64,000 bases of DNA, from contig ML014177.1 in the NCBI GenBank assembly GCA_003615045.1, positions 29,185 to 93,184 on the forward strand, in the 5' to 3' direction. Of the stretch, positions 18,114-28,080 are shown one piece after another (position 1 is the first letter of the stretch; each line of letters begins with the position of its first letter). This DNA is from Caulochytrium protostelioides (taxonomy: Eukaryota > Chytridiomycota > Caulochytriomycetes > Caulochytriales > Caulochytriaceae). A program made the position numbers and the translations under genes. Under the pieces are notes generated by a model. That model had not been told where the DNA came from, did no database searches, and saw only the letters and a program-made list of their open reading frames with translations.

Positions 18114-20687
18114 ATGTGGTCCACCCACCTCGTGCTCCTGCTGGGGCTCCCGTCCATGGTGATCTATGCGACCGCTGGCGCCCCGCCCGCCGCGGCGGGA
18201 TTCTACCGCCGCAACTTCCTCTCGCCCTCGGCGCTCGGGTTCGGTACGGCTGAGGCCCCGCTCAAGCTTCTGGACGCCATCCCCCAGCCGCTCGAAGAGA
18301 TGGTCCCGCCGCCGCCGCAGGCCGCGTCCTCCCACCCGGCGCGCCATGGGGATGACCGTTCCGCACCAGCGCCGCGCGCGGCATCCACGCCTGAGGTCGC
18401 GGCCGCCGCGCCGCCGCCACCTCCTGCCGGCGCGGTCCCGCCACCGGCGGCGATCCCGAGCCCCGACACGACGGCTGCGCCCATCAGTGCCACATCCGCC
18501 TCGTCCTCGGCGACCGCGGCGGCCACATCGACTTCTGCGGCAGCGGCAGCGGCCCAGTCGTCCGCGAGCACCGTGCCCATGCCCGCGACCGGCAGCTGGG
18601 GCCCGCTGCGGTTGAGCGCGTCCGATCAGTGCATCGAAGCGGGCGCGACGGCTGGGGCGAGCGCGGCGTTCGTGACGTGCGATGGCGCCAAGACGGCGCA
18701 GGCGTGGCAGTTTGCCTACGGCAAGCTCGTGTCCCGCGTCCAGCAAAGCCGGGTCCCGCTGTGCCTGAGCGCGGCCGAGACCGAGGAGTCGGGTGCGCGC
18801 CTCGTGATGGTGGCGTGCACCACGTCGGAGCTGACGGCGCTGACGTCGATCCGGCCGGACAGCGCGATCCTGCTCGCGAGCTCGGGGCTCTGTGTGACGT
18901 CGCAGGGCGGCCACGCGGTGCAGATGGCATGCGACGGTGCGGCCGCGGCGACGCAGGCGTTCGTCACCGTTGCGGGCGGCCCGCTCCGCACGGACACGTG
19001 CACGAATGTGCAGACCCGCCGCGAGTGGCGCACGCTGAGCGACAGCGAGCGCCGCGCCTACATCGCCGCTGTCGAGACGATCCGCAAGCAGCCATCGGTT
19101 CTCGGGCACTCCTCACGCTACGACGACATTGTCGGGTTCCACGCTGAGGCGCTCGCGTTGATCCATACCTCGGGCACGCTCGTCGAGAAGGACAAGCAGG
19201 GCACCCAGTTCCTGGTGTGGCACCGCGCGTACCTGCGGCTCTATGAGGAAGCGCTGCAGTCCGTCGATCCTTCAGTCACGCTGCCATACTGGGAATGGAG
19301 CTCGGACGCTCAGAAGCCGCTCGCGAACACGGCCATGTTCGGCGAGGGCCCCACGCAGTTCGGCACGAACGGCGTCGGCGACGAGACCTGCGTCCGCGAC
19401 GGTTTCGCCCGACTATGGACGCGCACGACTCCAGACACGGCGCCGTGCCTGCGTCGCAATCACACCGACACCGTCACGCTGTATGACACCGAGACGCTCA
19501 AGCACACACTGGACCAGGCCACCGACTACGACCAGCTGCGCATCGGCATCGAGATGTACTCGCACGCGGTCGTGCATACCGCGATCGGCGGCACCACGGG
19601 CGACATGACCTTCATCCCGAATTCGCCCTCGGATCCCCTCTTTTTCCTGCACCACGCGAACGTCGACTACTGGTGGGCCGTCTGGCAAAAGAAGTACCCG
19701 AGCCGCGTCCAGTACAACGGCTGGGCCGTCTCGGCGCCCGGCCACACCGATGTCCGCCCGGCCAGCATGGACGACGTGGTGTATGGTACGAGCTGGACCG
19801 TTCGCGATGCGGTGACGCATGCCCAGGGCCACGGCTTCTGCTACCAGTACGCCGACCTCGAAGTGCCGACCGCCAAGACGGGCGGCGCCGGCGCCATCGC
19901 GCCCTGGCCACGCCGCCGCCGCCGCGCCGTTCTTGGCGGCCTCGGCGGCCTCACGAGTCTGACTTCGGCGGCCGCGGCCCCGCTCGGCGCGGTCGGTGAC
20001 GCCGTCTCGGGCGCGTCCGCGAAGGGCCTGCTGTCGTCGGCCTCGTCACGCGCCACGGGCATGAGCAACGGCGACGACCTCAAGTATGCGGTGAAGGGCG
20101 CCGACGACGTGACGGCGTACACGGGCGTCGAGGACGGCGCGAAGACGGTGGTGCGCACGCCGGACGAGGTCGCCGATATCGTGGCGCCGGCGGGCGCGAA
20201 TGCTGTCAACGTCATCGACAACCACGTCGGCTCGATCACCAACATGGCGTCGACGATGCCCGGCGCGGACGCCGTCTCGCAGATCGTGCGCGTCGCCCGC
20301 GGCCTGCCGATTGGCGGGTTGCTGGGTACGGCGACAGGCGCCGTGGCAGGCGCCGGCCCGACGGCGCTGGTAAGCACGGTGACTCATCTTGCCGGTGGCA
20401 TGCTGAGCCCGGTCGCGATGCTGGCGGAAGCGCGATCGCTGCTGAACCGCACGACGCCGTCAGGTCGCGTGCATCCGCAGCCGCTGCCGTCCGCATGGGT
20501 CCAGCACATGGGCTGGTGCGTCGACGAAATCCGCGAAGGTGAGCACAAACTCCGCTCGATCGCCGATGCGATCGACATGGCCCGCGGCTTGCTGCCGTTC
20601 GGGTGGAAGCTCGGCGTTTGGCCCGACCAGCAGCCCGTCGATGTCGAGGATGACTGTGACGAGGACGCGGGCGTTCCCTCATACTAG
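18114..20687 (+). CDS. Secreted tyrosinase with ricin-like N-terminal region
   Basis: A type-3 copper oxidase, probably oxidising phenols towards melanin. The start at 18114 is preferred over 18078 because it opens directly with a signal peptide (MWSTHLVLLLGLPSMVIYAT). A Pro/Ala-rich stretch runs to about residue 160. A Cys-containing segment at about 161-300 (SASDQCIEAG, QAWQFAYGKL, SSGLCVTSQG) resembles a ricin-type beta-trefoil. The tyrosinase core spans about 305-590. CuA candidates are H343, H351 and H370 (FLVWHRAYL). CuB candidates are H484 and H488 (SHAVVH) and H513/H514 (FFLHHANVDYWW). The motif LPYWEW is present. A run of five Arg at about 600-604 begins a tail of about 250 residues, suggesting proteolytic removal of the tail, as known for fungal tyrosinases. 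Total length is 857 residues, well above typical. The CuA spacing is atypical. Confidence 0.9.
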   Translation: MWSTHLVLLLGLPSMVIYATAGAPPAAAGFYRRNFLSPSALGFGTAEAPLKLLDAIPQPLEEMVPPPPQAASSHPARHGDDRSAPAPRAASTPEVAAAAPPPPPAGAVPPPAAIPSPDTTAAPISATSASSSATAAATSTSAAAAAAQSSASTVPMPATGSWGPLRLSASDQCIEAGATAGASAAFVTCDGAKTAQAWQFAYGKLVSRVQQSRVPLCLSAAETEESGARLVMVACTTSELTALTSIRPDSAILLASSGLCVTSQGGHAVQMACDGAAAATQAFVTVAGGPLRTDTCTNVQTRREWRTLSDSERRAYIAAVETIRKQPSVLGHSSRYDDIVGFHAEALALIHTSGTLVEKDKQGTQFLVWHRAYLRLYEEALQSVDPSVTLPYWEWSSDAQKPLANTAMFGEGPTQFGTNGVGDETCVRDGFARLWTRTTPDTAPCLRRNHTDTVTLYDTETLKHTLDQATDYDQLRIGIEMYSHAVVHTAIGGTTGDMTFIPNSPSDPLFFLHHANVDYWWAVWQKKYPSRVQYNGWAVSAPGHTDVRPASMDDVVYGTSWTVRDAVTHAQGHGFCYQYADLEVPTAKTGGAGAIAPWPRRRRRAVLGGLGGLTSLTSAAAAPLGAVGDAVSGASAKGLLSSASSRATGMSNGDDLKYAVKGADDVTAYTGVEDGAKTVVRTPDEVADIVAPAGANAVNVIDNHVGSITNMASTMPGADAVSQIVRVARGLPIGGLLGTATGAVAGAGPTALVSTVTHLAGGMLSPVAMLAEARSLLNRTTPSGRVHPQPLPSAWVQHMGWCVDEIREGEHKLRSIADAIDMARGLLPFGWKLGVWPDQQPVDVEDDCDEDAGVPSY

Positions 20688-21484
20688 AGCCTTGCTCATG
20701 GCCTTCCGCACTGCGTTCTGATCCCCTTTTCTTTAGCCCCCTCATTTTTTCCATTTTCCTGATTGTTTCTCTTGTTTCGCCCGATCTTCGTTGACTTCAT
20801 TGTGTTGCTTTTCCTTCTCAGGTGTCCCCGCCTACTCTCGTTCGCTTCCTGCTTCCTGCTTCCTGCTCATCCTTTACTTTCTTCTTTCTTCTTTTTGGTC
20901 ATAAATACACAACACGGTTCTTTGTACCGCTGACAGATTGACGGCTGCCCTACGCTGCACCCGCTGAGACGATGGCGATTCCCGTCTTAATAAGGAGCTT
21001 CTGATCGACGGCAGGGTCTCTGAGACCATGCATAAGATCCTCGGATAGACTCCAGCGCACGGCCATGCGGCGTGCCTTTCCTATCTTTCCGCGTGCGCGA
21101 TAGCGAAGGTCCGCACCCCCGTGGTCGTGGTGGCGGCAGGGGGAAGCGGCGGGAGCGGCAGCGACCGTCCTCATGGCGTCGGCCGTCGGCCGACTCCGTG
21201 GCAGTCGTCGGCTCGGCAACCCGCAACAACAAAACAGCCGCACGCGTCGCCGCGGAAGCCAGGGTGCACCCCTCCGCCCGGCGACCGCGGCCACCGTGAC
21301 GCCGCCACGTTGGTGCCACAGGGCCCCGCCATCTCCGCACCGCCCACCGCCGTCGCCCTGACCAACCTCCCGGCCTCCCTTGCTCCCCTCCCGCATCGCG
21401 CTGGGATACGGTACGACGCGACTCCCCGCTCGATCGCGCGTCTGTCGCTTCCCACGCCCCGGGTGCGCGTCGGCGATCGCCACG
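20688..21484. other. Gap between tyrosinase and RFC1
   Basis: T/C-rich sequence follows the tyrosinase stop, with three CTTCCTG copies near 20845-20866 and an ATAAAT variant of a polyadenylation signal near 20902. The rest is the RFC1 upstream region. The frame entering RFC1 is open from 21380, but residues before 21485 do not look like RFC1. No separate gene is seen. Confidence 0.5.
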
Positions 21485-24400
21485 ATGCCGCCCAAGGGCA
21501 CATTGCATGCCTTCTTTAGCCCGTCGCGCAAGCCGGGCCAGGCCAAAACTGCGCCGGCGTCGTCACTAGCCGACATCTCGGCGTCGCCATCCTCAGCCTC
21601 GCCGTCCTCGGCCTCGCCGTCCTCATCACCGGCAGATCAAGCAGCGCGTTCGCCATCGACCACGCCGGCGTTCACGCCGCCCGCCGCAACGGCCGCGAAT
21701 CCGCCAGTGGTCTCCGTCGCATCGGCGCCACAGACGGCCACCCGATCTTCCACGCGCGGCAGGCCGACGCGTGCCGCGGCGGCCGCCTCTTCATCGGCGA
21801 CGGCCATCGACGTTCACGCCCCCGCCCCCGCCGACGCCCCCGACCCCGCCATGTCGAGTCGCGGTAAGACGGTCTCGCGGCATTTCCGCGGGAAGCGCAA
21901 GACTCTCGTGAGCGACGACGACGACGATGAAGCCGACGTGACGCCGCAGCCGACGGCGGGGACGGCCGCGAATTCGCAGAGTCACACGGCGTCGCGACGC
22001 GCGTCGTCACGAGCGGCTGTGGCGGCGGCGCCGGCGGTCGCCTCGACGCGATCCCGCCGATCCCTCACGGCCGCGTCCTCGGCGAAGGCCTCCCCGAGCC
22101 GTCCTAACAAACGCACACGACGCGCAGCAGCTTCGGACGACGACGACGACGACGACGACGCCTCGATCGACGATGCTGAAGACGACGACGACGACGATGA
22201 TGACGATGTCGTGATGCTTGATGACAACGACGCCGACGCCGATACCGACGACGTCAAGCCTGTCGCGACAGTCAAGGTCAAACCCATTCCAACGCCGCGC
22301 CAACCCCCCAAGAAATCCGGCGTCAAGGTCGAGACGAAACCCACGGGGCTCGCGGACCTCAAGCCCATTTTGGCGGCGCCGTTGGCGCCAGCAGTCATGC
22401 CAAAGCCGACGGTCGTCACGCCGATCGCGAGCAGCGACATGGAGATCAACTTCGATCTCGCGGGCGGCGCCGCCGCCGGCAGCGGTGACGGCGCTGACCT
22501 GCCGCCCGCGGGCGCCGACGGCGTTCTGGCCGGTCTCACCTTCGTCTTTACGGGCGACCTCGCAAAACTGGGCCGCGACGACGCGCATGACCTCGTCAAA
22601 CGCTGCGGCGGCCGATGCACCGGCGCCATCTCGGGCAAAACCAGCTATCTCGTGATGGGCAACGAGCCGGGCCCCTCCAAGATCGCGAAAGCGAAAGCCG
22701 CCCAAGTGCCGACCTTGACGGAAACCGCGTTCTATGCGCTCATCAACCAGAAGTGCAGCAGTGTTGCGAAACTGGCTGATGCGACCGTGAAGTCGGAGCC
22801 GGATGCGAAGCGCGCGGCTTCCTCAACGAGTGCTGCCGTGGCATCGTCGGCAGCCAAGGGCAAGCTGCCCCTCGCCGCTGCCACACCCGCCTCCAAAGCA
22901 GCGGCGACGAGCCATGCCGCGAGCGGCGTCAATGTGACGGACATGTGGGTGGACAAGTATCGCCCGCAGCGAATCGAGGACATGATCGGCAACAAGAGCG
23001 CGGTCGAGAAACTGATCACCTTTATCAACAACTTCGAAGCCAGTATGCAGCAAGGCGTGTTCAAGCGGAGTTTTAAAGACGACACGGCAGGCTATCGCGC
23101 AGTCCTCCTCTCGGGCCCGCCGGGCATCGGCAAGACGAGCGCCGCCCATCTCGCTGCGAAGCTCACGGGCCGCGACGTGCTCGAGTTCAACGCGTCCGAT
23201 ACGCGGTCCAAGAAGAGTATGGACGCGATTGTTCGTGAAGTCGTCGGGACCCGCACCATGACCGAGTTCTTCCAACACGACCGCCGCCCCGACGACGACG
23301 ATCACGGGACCGCGACGACGTCAGCGCCGGCCAAGAAGCGCAAGACCGTGACGGCGAACCACGACCCGGCGGCGCCGCGCAAGCTCGTGCTCGTGATGGA
23401 CGAGGTGGATGGCATGTCGGCCGGCGACCGCGGCGGCATGGCGCAGCTCATTACGCTGCTGAAGAATTCCAAGGTGCCCATCATCTGCATCTGCAACGAC
23501 CGGCAGTCACCGAAAGTCAAGTCGCTCGCGCAGTATACGATCGACCTGCGCTTCCGCCGGACCCCCGCGGCCCAGTGCGAGCCGCGGCTGCGCGCCATCG
23601 CCGAGCGCGAAGGCTTGACCCTGGCGCCGAACGTGATTGCCAAGCTGGTGGAAAGCACGCAGGGCGATATCCGCCAGGTGCTCCATATCCTGAGCACGTA
23701 CCGGGTCCGGTCGCAGACGATGTCCTATGACGAGAGCAAAGCGCTTGCGAAGGACAGCGAAAAGGATATAAGCCAGAGCCCCTTCGACATGACCTCGCGG
23801 CTGCTAGGCGTCGGCGGGTTCCGTCACACGCCGTTCCCGGCCAAGTGCGAGATGTACTTCATGGATTACTCGCTCATGCCGCTGATGGTCCAGGAGAACT
23901 ACATCAAATGTATTCCGGCGATGGCGGTCGAGCAGAGCCGCGGCAACCAGCGCATGCAGGAAATGATCAGCATGGATCTGATTTCCCGCGCCGCGACGGC
24001 CATCGCGGACGCGGATCTCATTGACCGCGTCCTGCGTTCTTCCCAAAACTTTTCGCTGATGCCCGTGCACGGCGTGCTCTCGACCGTCCGCCCCGCCTTC
24101 TTTGCCCACGGCCAGTTTGCACCGCCGCCCGGTGGCCGGTTCCTCGGCCCGCCGATCGGGTTCCCCTCGTGGCTCGGGCAGAACAGCAAGCAGGGCAAGT
24201 ATACACGGCTGCTGCGCGACTGCCACAGCCGCGTGCGTATGCGTGCGGGCGGCACCACGAGCGACCTGCGCATGCAGTACGTCCCGACGCTGATCCCGCG
24301 GATCGCGAGCCAACTCAAGGAAGCCAGCGCGCGCACGAGCGGCGGCAAGGGCGGCAGCGCCCGCGACAAGACCGCCGCAAAAGCCGATGCCGAGGAATAC

Positions 24401-24808
24401 CTGCAGACCCATCTGGTCGCGATGATGGACGCATACTATCTCGGCCGTGAGGATATCGACACCGTGCTGGAGCTCGGGATGGGTCCGCTTGACGCGACCA
24501 AGACGCTCAAGGGCGTCGACGGCCCTACGAAAGCGCTGTTCACCCGTCTCTACAATGCAGGCAAGCACCCCAGTTTCGGGACTGGCGCTGGCAAGCCTGT
24601 GCGTGCGGGTCGTGGTGCCGCGGCCGCCGAGTCGGTCCGTCCGGATCTCGAGGATCTCGTGGACGACGACGAGGTGGCGGAGATGAGTGACGACGCGGAG
24701 GCGGGCAGCGACGACGACGATGCCGCTCAGGACAAGGCGATCACGGCGGCTACGCCGACGGCCATCAAGGCGGCATCAAAGCGCGCGAGCGGCTCTCGTT
24801 CCCGCTAA
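21485..24808 (+). CDS. RFC1: Replication factor C large subunit
   Basis: RFC1 is the large subunit of the clamp loader that puts PCNA onto primed DNA. The start at 21485 gives MPPKGTLHAFFSP, whose TLHAFF resembles a PCNA-interacting box, as yeast RFC1 begins with a similar motif; the in-frame ATG at 21380 adds 35 residues without family features. The protein has 1107 residues. A disordered region with Asp runs (22135-22210) precedes a BRCT domain at about 340-425 (GLTFVFTGDL, GKTSYLVMGNEPG). The AAA+ module has Walker A GPPGIGKTS at about 544-552 and Walker B LVLVMDEVDG at about 634-643. The RFC1-specific C-terminal helical domain follows (for example MPVHGVLSTVRPAFFAHG), then an acidic and basic tail. 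All key ATPase residues are present. It is followed in the same direction by the HUT1 gene. Confidence 0.96.
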   Translation: MPPKGTLHAFFSPSRKPGQAKTAPASSLADISASPSSASPSSASPSSSPADQAARSPSTTPAFTPPAATAANPPVVSVASAPQTATRSSTRGRPTRAAAAASSSATAIDVHAPAPADAPDPAMSSRGKTVSRHFRGKRKTLVSDDDDDEADVTPQPTAGTAANSQSHTASRRASSRAAVAAAPAVASTRSRRSLTAASSAKASPSRPNKRTRRAAASDDDDDDDDASIDDAEDDDDDDDDDVVMLDDNDADADTDDVKPVATVKVKPIPTPRQPPKKSGVKVETKPTGLADLKPILAAPLAPAVMPKPTVVTPIASSDMEINFDLAGGAAAGSGDGADLPPAGADGVLAGLTFVFTGDLAKLGRDDAHDLVKRCGGRCTGAISGKTSYLVMGNEPGPSKIAKAKAAQVPTLTETAFYALINQKCSSVAKLADATVKSEPDAKRAASSTSAAVASSAAKGKLPLAAATPASKAAATSHAASGVNVTDMWVDKYRPQRIEDMIGNKSAVEKLITFINNFEASMQQGVFKRSFKDDTAGYRAVLLSGPPGIGKTSAAHLAAKLTGRDVLEFNASDTRSKKSMDAIVREVVGTRTMTEFFQHDRRPDDDDHGTATTSAPAKKRKTVTANHDPAAPRKLVLVMDEVDGMSAGDRGGMAQLITLLKNSKVPIICICNDRQSPKVKSLAQYTIDLRFRRTPAAQCEPRLRAIAEREGLTLAPNVIAKLVESTQGDIRQVLHILSTYRVRSQTMSYDESKALAKDSEKDISQSPFDMTSRLLGVGGFRHTPFPAKCEMYFMDYSLMPLMVQENYIKCIPAMAVEQSRGNQRMQEMISMDLISRAATAIADADLIDRVLRSSQNFSLMPVHGVLSTVRPAFFAHGQFAPPPGGRFLGPPIGFPSWLGQNSKQGKYTRLLRDCHSRVRMRAGGTTSDLRMQYVPTLIPRIASQLKEASARTSGGKGGSARDKTAAKADAEEYLQTHLVAMMDAYYLGREDIDTVLELGMGPLDATKTLKGVDGPTKALFTRLYNAGKHPSFGTGAGKPVRAGRGAAAAESVRPDLEDLVDDDEVAEMSDDAEAGSDDDDAAQDKAITAATPTAIKAASKRASGSRSR

Positions 24809-24819
24809 TGCGTTTGGCC

Positions 24820-24836
24820 GTGTCAATGCTTGACAC
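24820..24836. repeat. Small perfect hairpin after RFC1
   Basis: GTGTCAA and TTGACAC form 7-bp arms around TGC, starting 11 bases past the RFC1 stop codon. Possibly a 3' UTR stem; a chance occurrence is not excluded. Confidence 0.5.
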
Positions 24837-24871
24837 TATCCCCTCGGACTCGCACGAGACGATGGAGAATT

Positions 24872-24886
24872 GTATGTAAAACATAC
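24872..24886. repeat. Second small hairpin after RFC1
   Basis: GTATGT and ACATAC form 6-bp arms around AAA. It lies 36 bases beyond the first small hairpin. Short enough to occur by chance. Confidence 0.4.
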
Positions 24887-25331
24887 GCCTTTTGGAACGC
24901 GCGGGAAAAAGGGCGAAGGCGACCCTTCAGTGTGGCGCAGGCTGAGAGACATCGGCATTGGAATTGGACGGAGTGGAGTGGCACTCAGTCAGAAGTGTGA
25001 GCGCCATAATGGCATCGACGTCAACAGCCACAGCCATCACAGCGACGACGCGTTTGTCTTACGCATCGAGCGGTGATCCATGTCGGCTGAATATGAATGA
25101 CTGTCGTGGTGCGACAACGTTCGATCCAACAGGAATGACATGTACGAAGGGCGCCTCTGTTTGTGGGTGCGGGGGTGTGCAGTGAGACTGCGTCTGTCGC
25201 CGCGTCGGCTTTCACGCGCACACTCCAACGACGTCTGTCTGCCCGTTTCTTATTTCTTAGATCACTCCGTCGTGCCCCGGCTTCAGGACCCGACTCGTCT
25301 GCTGCTCGCTATACGATACACCATTCCCAAG

Positions 25332-26462
25332 ATGGGCCCCGCTCCAGCCGCGGCGGCTGCCGCACGCCCGTCATGGGTCGCCCTCATCTTCTGCGTGCTC
25401 GGCATCTATACATGCTTCCTGACCTGGGGCGTGACACAAGAGCGTGTCACGACGACCAAGTACGGTGACGGCAAGTTCCGTTATTTCCTGGTGCTGAACG
25501 TCGTTCAGGCCCTCATGGCCGCCGTTGTGGCGCGCCTCTACCTGCTCTTTCAGGGCAAGCGCCTGGATGTGATCACCACCGAGCTTCGTGTCTCGTTTGT
25601 GAAACTCGCGTTTCTGTCGACCATCTCGTCGCATTTCAGCTATGCGAGCTTGAAGCACATCGACTACCCGACCCTGATTCTTGGAAAATCGTGCAAGCTC
25701 GTTCCCGTGATGTTCATGAAGTCGGTGTTGCACCGCCTCCGCTTCCACTGGACCAAGTATGCCGTCGTCACGCTCATCACGGCGGGCGTGTCGGCCTTCA
25801 TGATCTTGCACGAGCCCGAGGCCACCGCGGGGCCCAGCTCGAGCAGCGCCAAAAAGCACGCAGCCGCCAACAGCCTGTGGGGAGTGGGGCTGCTGATGGC
25901 GCATCTGCTCATTGACGGGCTGACCAACTCGACTCAGGACCAGGTCTTCCGCACGACGAAGGTCTCGGGCACGACAATGATGTACTACATGAACCTGTTT
26001 TCGGCGGCCATGATCCTCGCATGGATTACGGCGAACCCCTACTCGATGGAGCTGTGGGATGCAATCGCTTTCTGCAAGATGCACCCCGCCGTTATCCGCG
26101 ATATCCTCATCTTTGGCGCCACGGGGGCCCTCGGCCAGTGCTTCATCTTCTACACGGTAGCGCACTTCGGAAGTATGACCCTTGTGACTGTCACAGTAAC
26201 GCGCAAGATGTTCAGTATCCTGATCAGCGTGACCATGTTCGGCCACCACCTTAGCTTGGGCCAGTGGGCCGCCGTCGGCGTCGTCTTTACGGGCATCGGG
26301 CTCGAGGCCCTTGTGAAGGGCAAGGACAGCAAGCCGACGTCTGCGAGTGGGTCCGCCGCCGCGAAGGCCAAGTACGAGGACGACGTCTCTTCGGCGACCA
26401 GCTCGGTGAAAGACGTCTCCCCACCGACGTCGGGGCGTCTGCGTCGCCGTCGTGCTGCATAA
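25332..26462 (+). CDS. HUT1: HUT1/SLC35B1-type ER nucleotide-sugar transporter
   Basis: A multi-pass membrane protein of the UAA transporter family. Yeast HUT1 and animal SLC35B1 are ER proteins linked to UDP-sugar or ATP exchange and ER homeostasis; the substrate here is inferred. The start at 25332 (MGPAPAAAAAARPSW) places the first membrane helix (VALIFCVLGIYTCFLTWG) at the usual distance from the N-terminus. About ten hydrophobic segments can be traced over 376 residues. Family signatures include TWGVTQERVTT, the segment ending GKSCKLVPVMFM, LLIDGLTNSTQDQVF and VTVTRKMFSILISV. The C-terminus ends in a run of Arg followed by Ala rather than the KKxx retrieval signal common in the family. 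It converges on the HDHD5-like gene with only 167 bases between stops. Confidence 0.93.
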   Translation: MGPAPAAAAAARPSWVALIFCVLGIYTCFLTWGVTQERVTTTKYGDGKFRYFLVLNVVQALMAAVVARLYLLFQGKRLDVITTELRVSFVKLAFLSTISSHFSYASLKHIDYPTLILGKSCKLVPVMFMKSVLHRLRFHWTKYAVVTLITAGVSAFMILHEPEATAGPSSSSAKKHAAANSLWGVGLLMAHLLIDGLTNSTQDQVFRTTKVSGTTMMYYMNLFSAAMILAWITANPYSMELWDAIAFCKMHPAVIRDILIFGATGALGQCFIFYTVAHFGSMTLVTVTVTRKMFSILISVTMFGHHLSLGQWAAVGVVFTGIGLEALVKGKDSKPTSASGSAAAKAKYEDDVSSATSSVKDVSPPTSGRLRRRRAA

Positions 26463-26546
26463 ATTCTTGGGACCCATATCGCATCAGACGTGTGTATGAA
26501 TGTAGGAATAGATACATCATTGTATAGCAAAAAAAAGGCGTGTAGC

Positions 26547-26552
26547 AATAAA
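26547..26552 (+). terminator. AATAAA polyadenylation signal for HUT1
   Basis: A canonical AATAAA lies 85 bases past the HUT1 stop codon in a short gap between converging genes. Confidence 0.5.
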
Positions 26553-26629
26553 CGCGCGGCAAAAACATATGACATAACATATAACAACACGTCGGTAAGA
26601 GCCATGCCGCCCAAGTCGTAGGAATACTC

Positions 26630-28080
26630 CTAGTTGTGAATGCCGTGACGCGCGAAGATGTAGTCGATGGCCTCGCCTGCGTCCGCGGCGACATGCTGGG
26701 CGCCGTGAGTTTCGGGGCTGACGCCGCGCTCGTAGACGCCTGTCTCAACGAGAATCCCGTGCCAGCCCCAAGCATTAGCGCCCGCAATGTCGCTATGCGG
26801 GTTGTCGCCGATGGCATACACGACGCTCGGCCATGCGTCTGATTCAGGCGACGACTTGGACGACGCCTCGGACGACGCCTCGGGTGACGGGGGCCCAGAC
26901 AGATGCAGCCGCGCGGCCCACGCACGCAGCGCCGCGTCGGCAAACACATACGCCGGCCGCTCCGGCTTGCCATACTTGATCAGCGCGAGCGGCGGCACGG
27001 CACGGCGGTCCGCTTCGGTGCTGTTGCCCGTGTCGCCCGCGCCGAGCTCGCGCCACAGATACTCGAGCACGCGGCGGAAGGCCCCGTGGGCGAAGCGCGC
27101 GTGGGGATGCGCGTTGCTCCACAGGAAGTCCTGGTTGCAGGCGTAGAAGGGGATCGCGCCGACGCGCGCCTCGCCGGGCTGGCACTGGTGCCGCGTGCCG
27201 AGCTGCCCTTTCTCGCTGAGCAGGAGGTCCATACAGATCTGCGCATCGCGGCCCCAGTCCCACGAGTCGTGGAAGCTGAAGATCGCCGACACCGGCTCTT
27301 TCGCAAAGTCGTGCTGGGTATACCTGGGATAATCGGGCGGCAGCTCGCGGAACGGCCACAAGTCGGGGAACTGTGACAGGATATCGTCCGAGGTGACTGG
27401 GTGCTTGAATCCGTACGACCGCGCTACATCGCGGCAGACATCGTTGCCAAGAATTAGGACGATTTTATCGCGGTACTGGTCCGCGAGCAGACGGATCGGG
27501 CTTTGAAAACCGTTTTATACCGATAAGCCATCACCAACCACGACGTCGGCATCAAGGGTCAATCAAGAGGAAAACAAGCACAAGGTGAGTCTCTGGGCGC
27601 TCATCCGCAGAGGCATGCCGATCGTCTACATCCGCTCATGGCTTACGTGTGCGCCAGCACGACCTGGTCGGGGTCAATGGGCACGCCAAACTTGCGTGAA
27701 TACTCGGCGGCCTTAGCGGCTTCTGTCGTGCCGCCACCGTTCGTCATGAAGATGGCGGGCACGCCCTGCTGCTGAAGTCGCTGGAACACGGCCCGCGTCG
27801 ACGGGAGCACGCGGTCGCCGCGCACCAGCACGCCGTCAACGTCAAAAACCACGCCGAACGGCGGACGGCGCGCTGGTGACGGCGCCGTGGTCGCCGACGG
27901 CGGGGATAGCGGCGGGGACGCTGCAATCGTGGATCGCCCCCGGGCGGCCCTCCCGCATCGGGCCACAGACGGCGATGCGACCCCGGCGCGCCTCACGGGC
28001 AGGGCCCATGGCGCCGGCGAACAGCACGGCAGCCGCGGCCCGCGAAGCCGCCACGCGTGCCAGCCTCGCGCCGCCATCAC
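26630..28080 (-). CDS. HDHD5: HAD class IIA hydrolase, HDHD5/CECR5 type, two exons
   Basis: A haloacid dehalogenase-type phosphatase family protein, probably mitochondrial. Exon 1 is 27647-28080 and exon 2 is 26630-27500. The 146-base intron (27501-27646) starts GTAAGC and ends AAAG. The splice gives 434 residues, close to the human family member. The join reads QVVLAHT followed by PIRLLADQYRDKIVLILG, which matches the family. The first 75 residues are Arg/Ala/Pro-rich, as in a mitochondrial leader. Catalytic motif I is FDVDGVL (D80 and D82), motif II is FMTNGGG, and motif IV is GDNPHSDIAGAN near the C-terminus. A Ser-rich insert lies before motif IV. The physiological substrate of this family is not settled. 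Starts at 28080 and 28077 are equivalent. Confidence 0.9.

Larger units (their letters stand above)
24809..25331. other. Gap between RFC1 and HUT1 genes
   Basis: The gap has two small perfect hairpins just past the RFC1 stop (24820-24836 and 24872-24886). The frame into HUT1 is open from 25140, but residues before 25332 do not fit the family. No other gene is seen. Confidence 0.5.
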
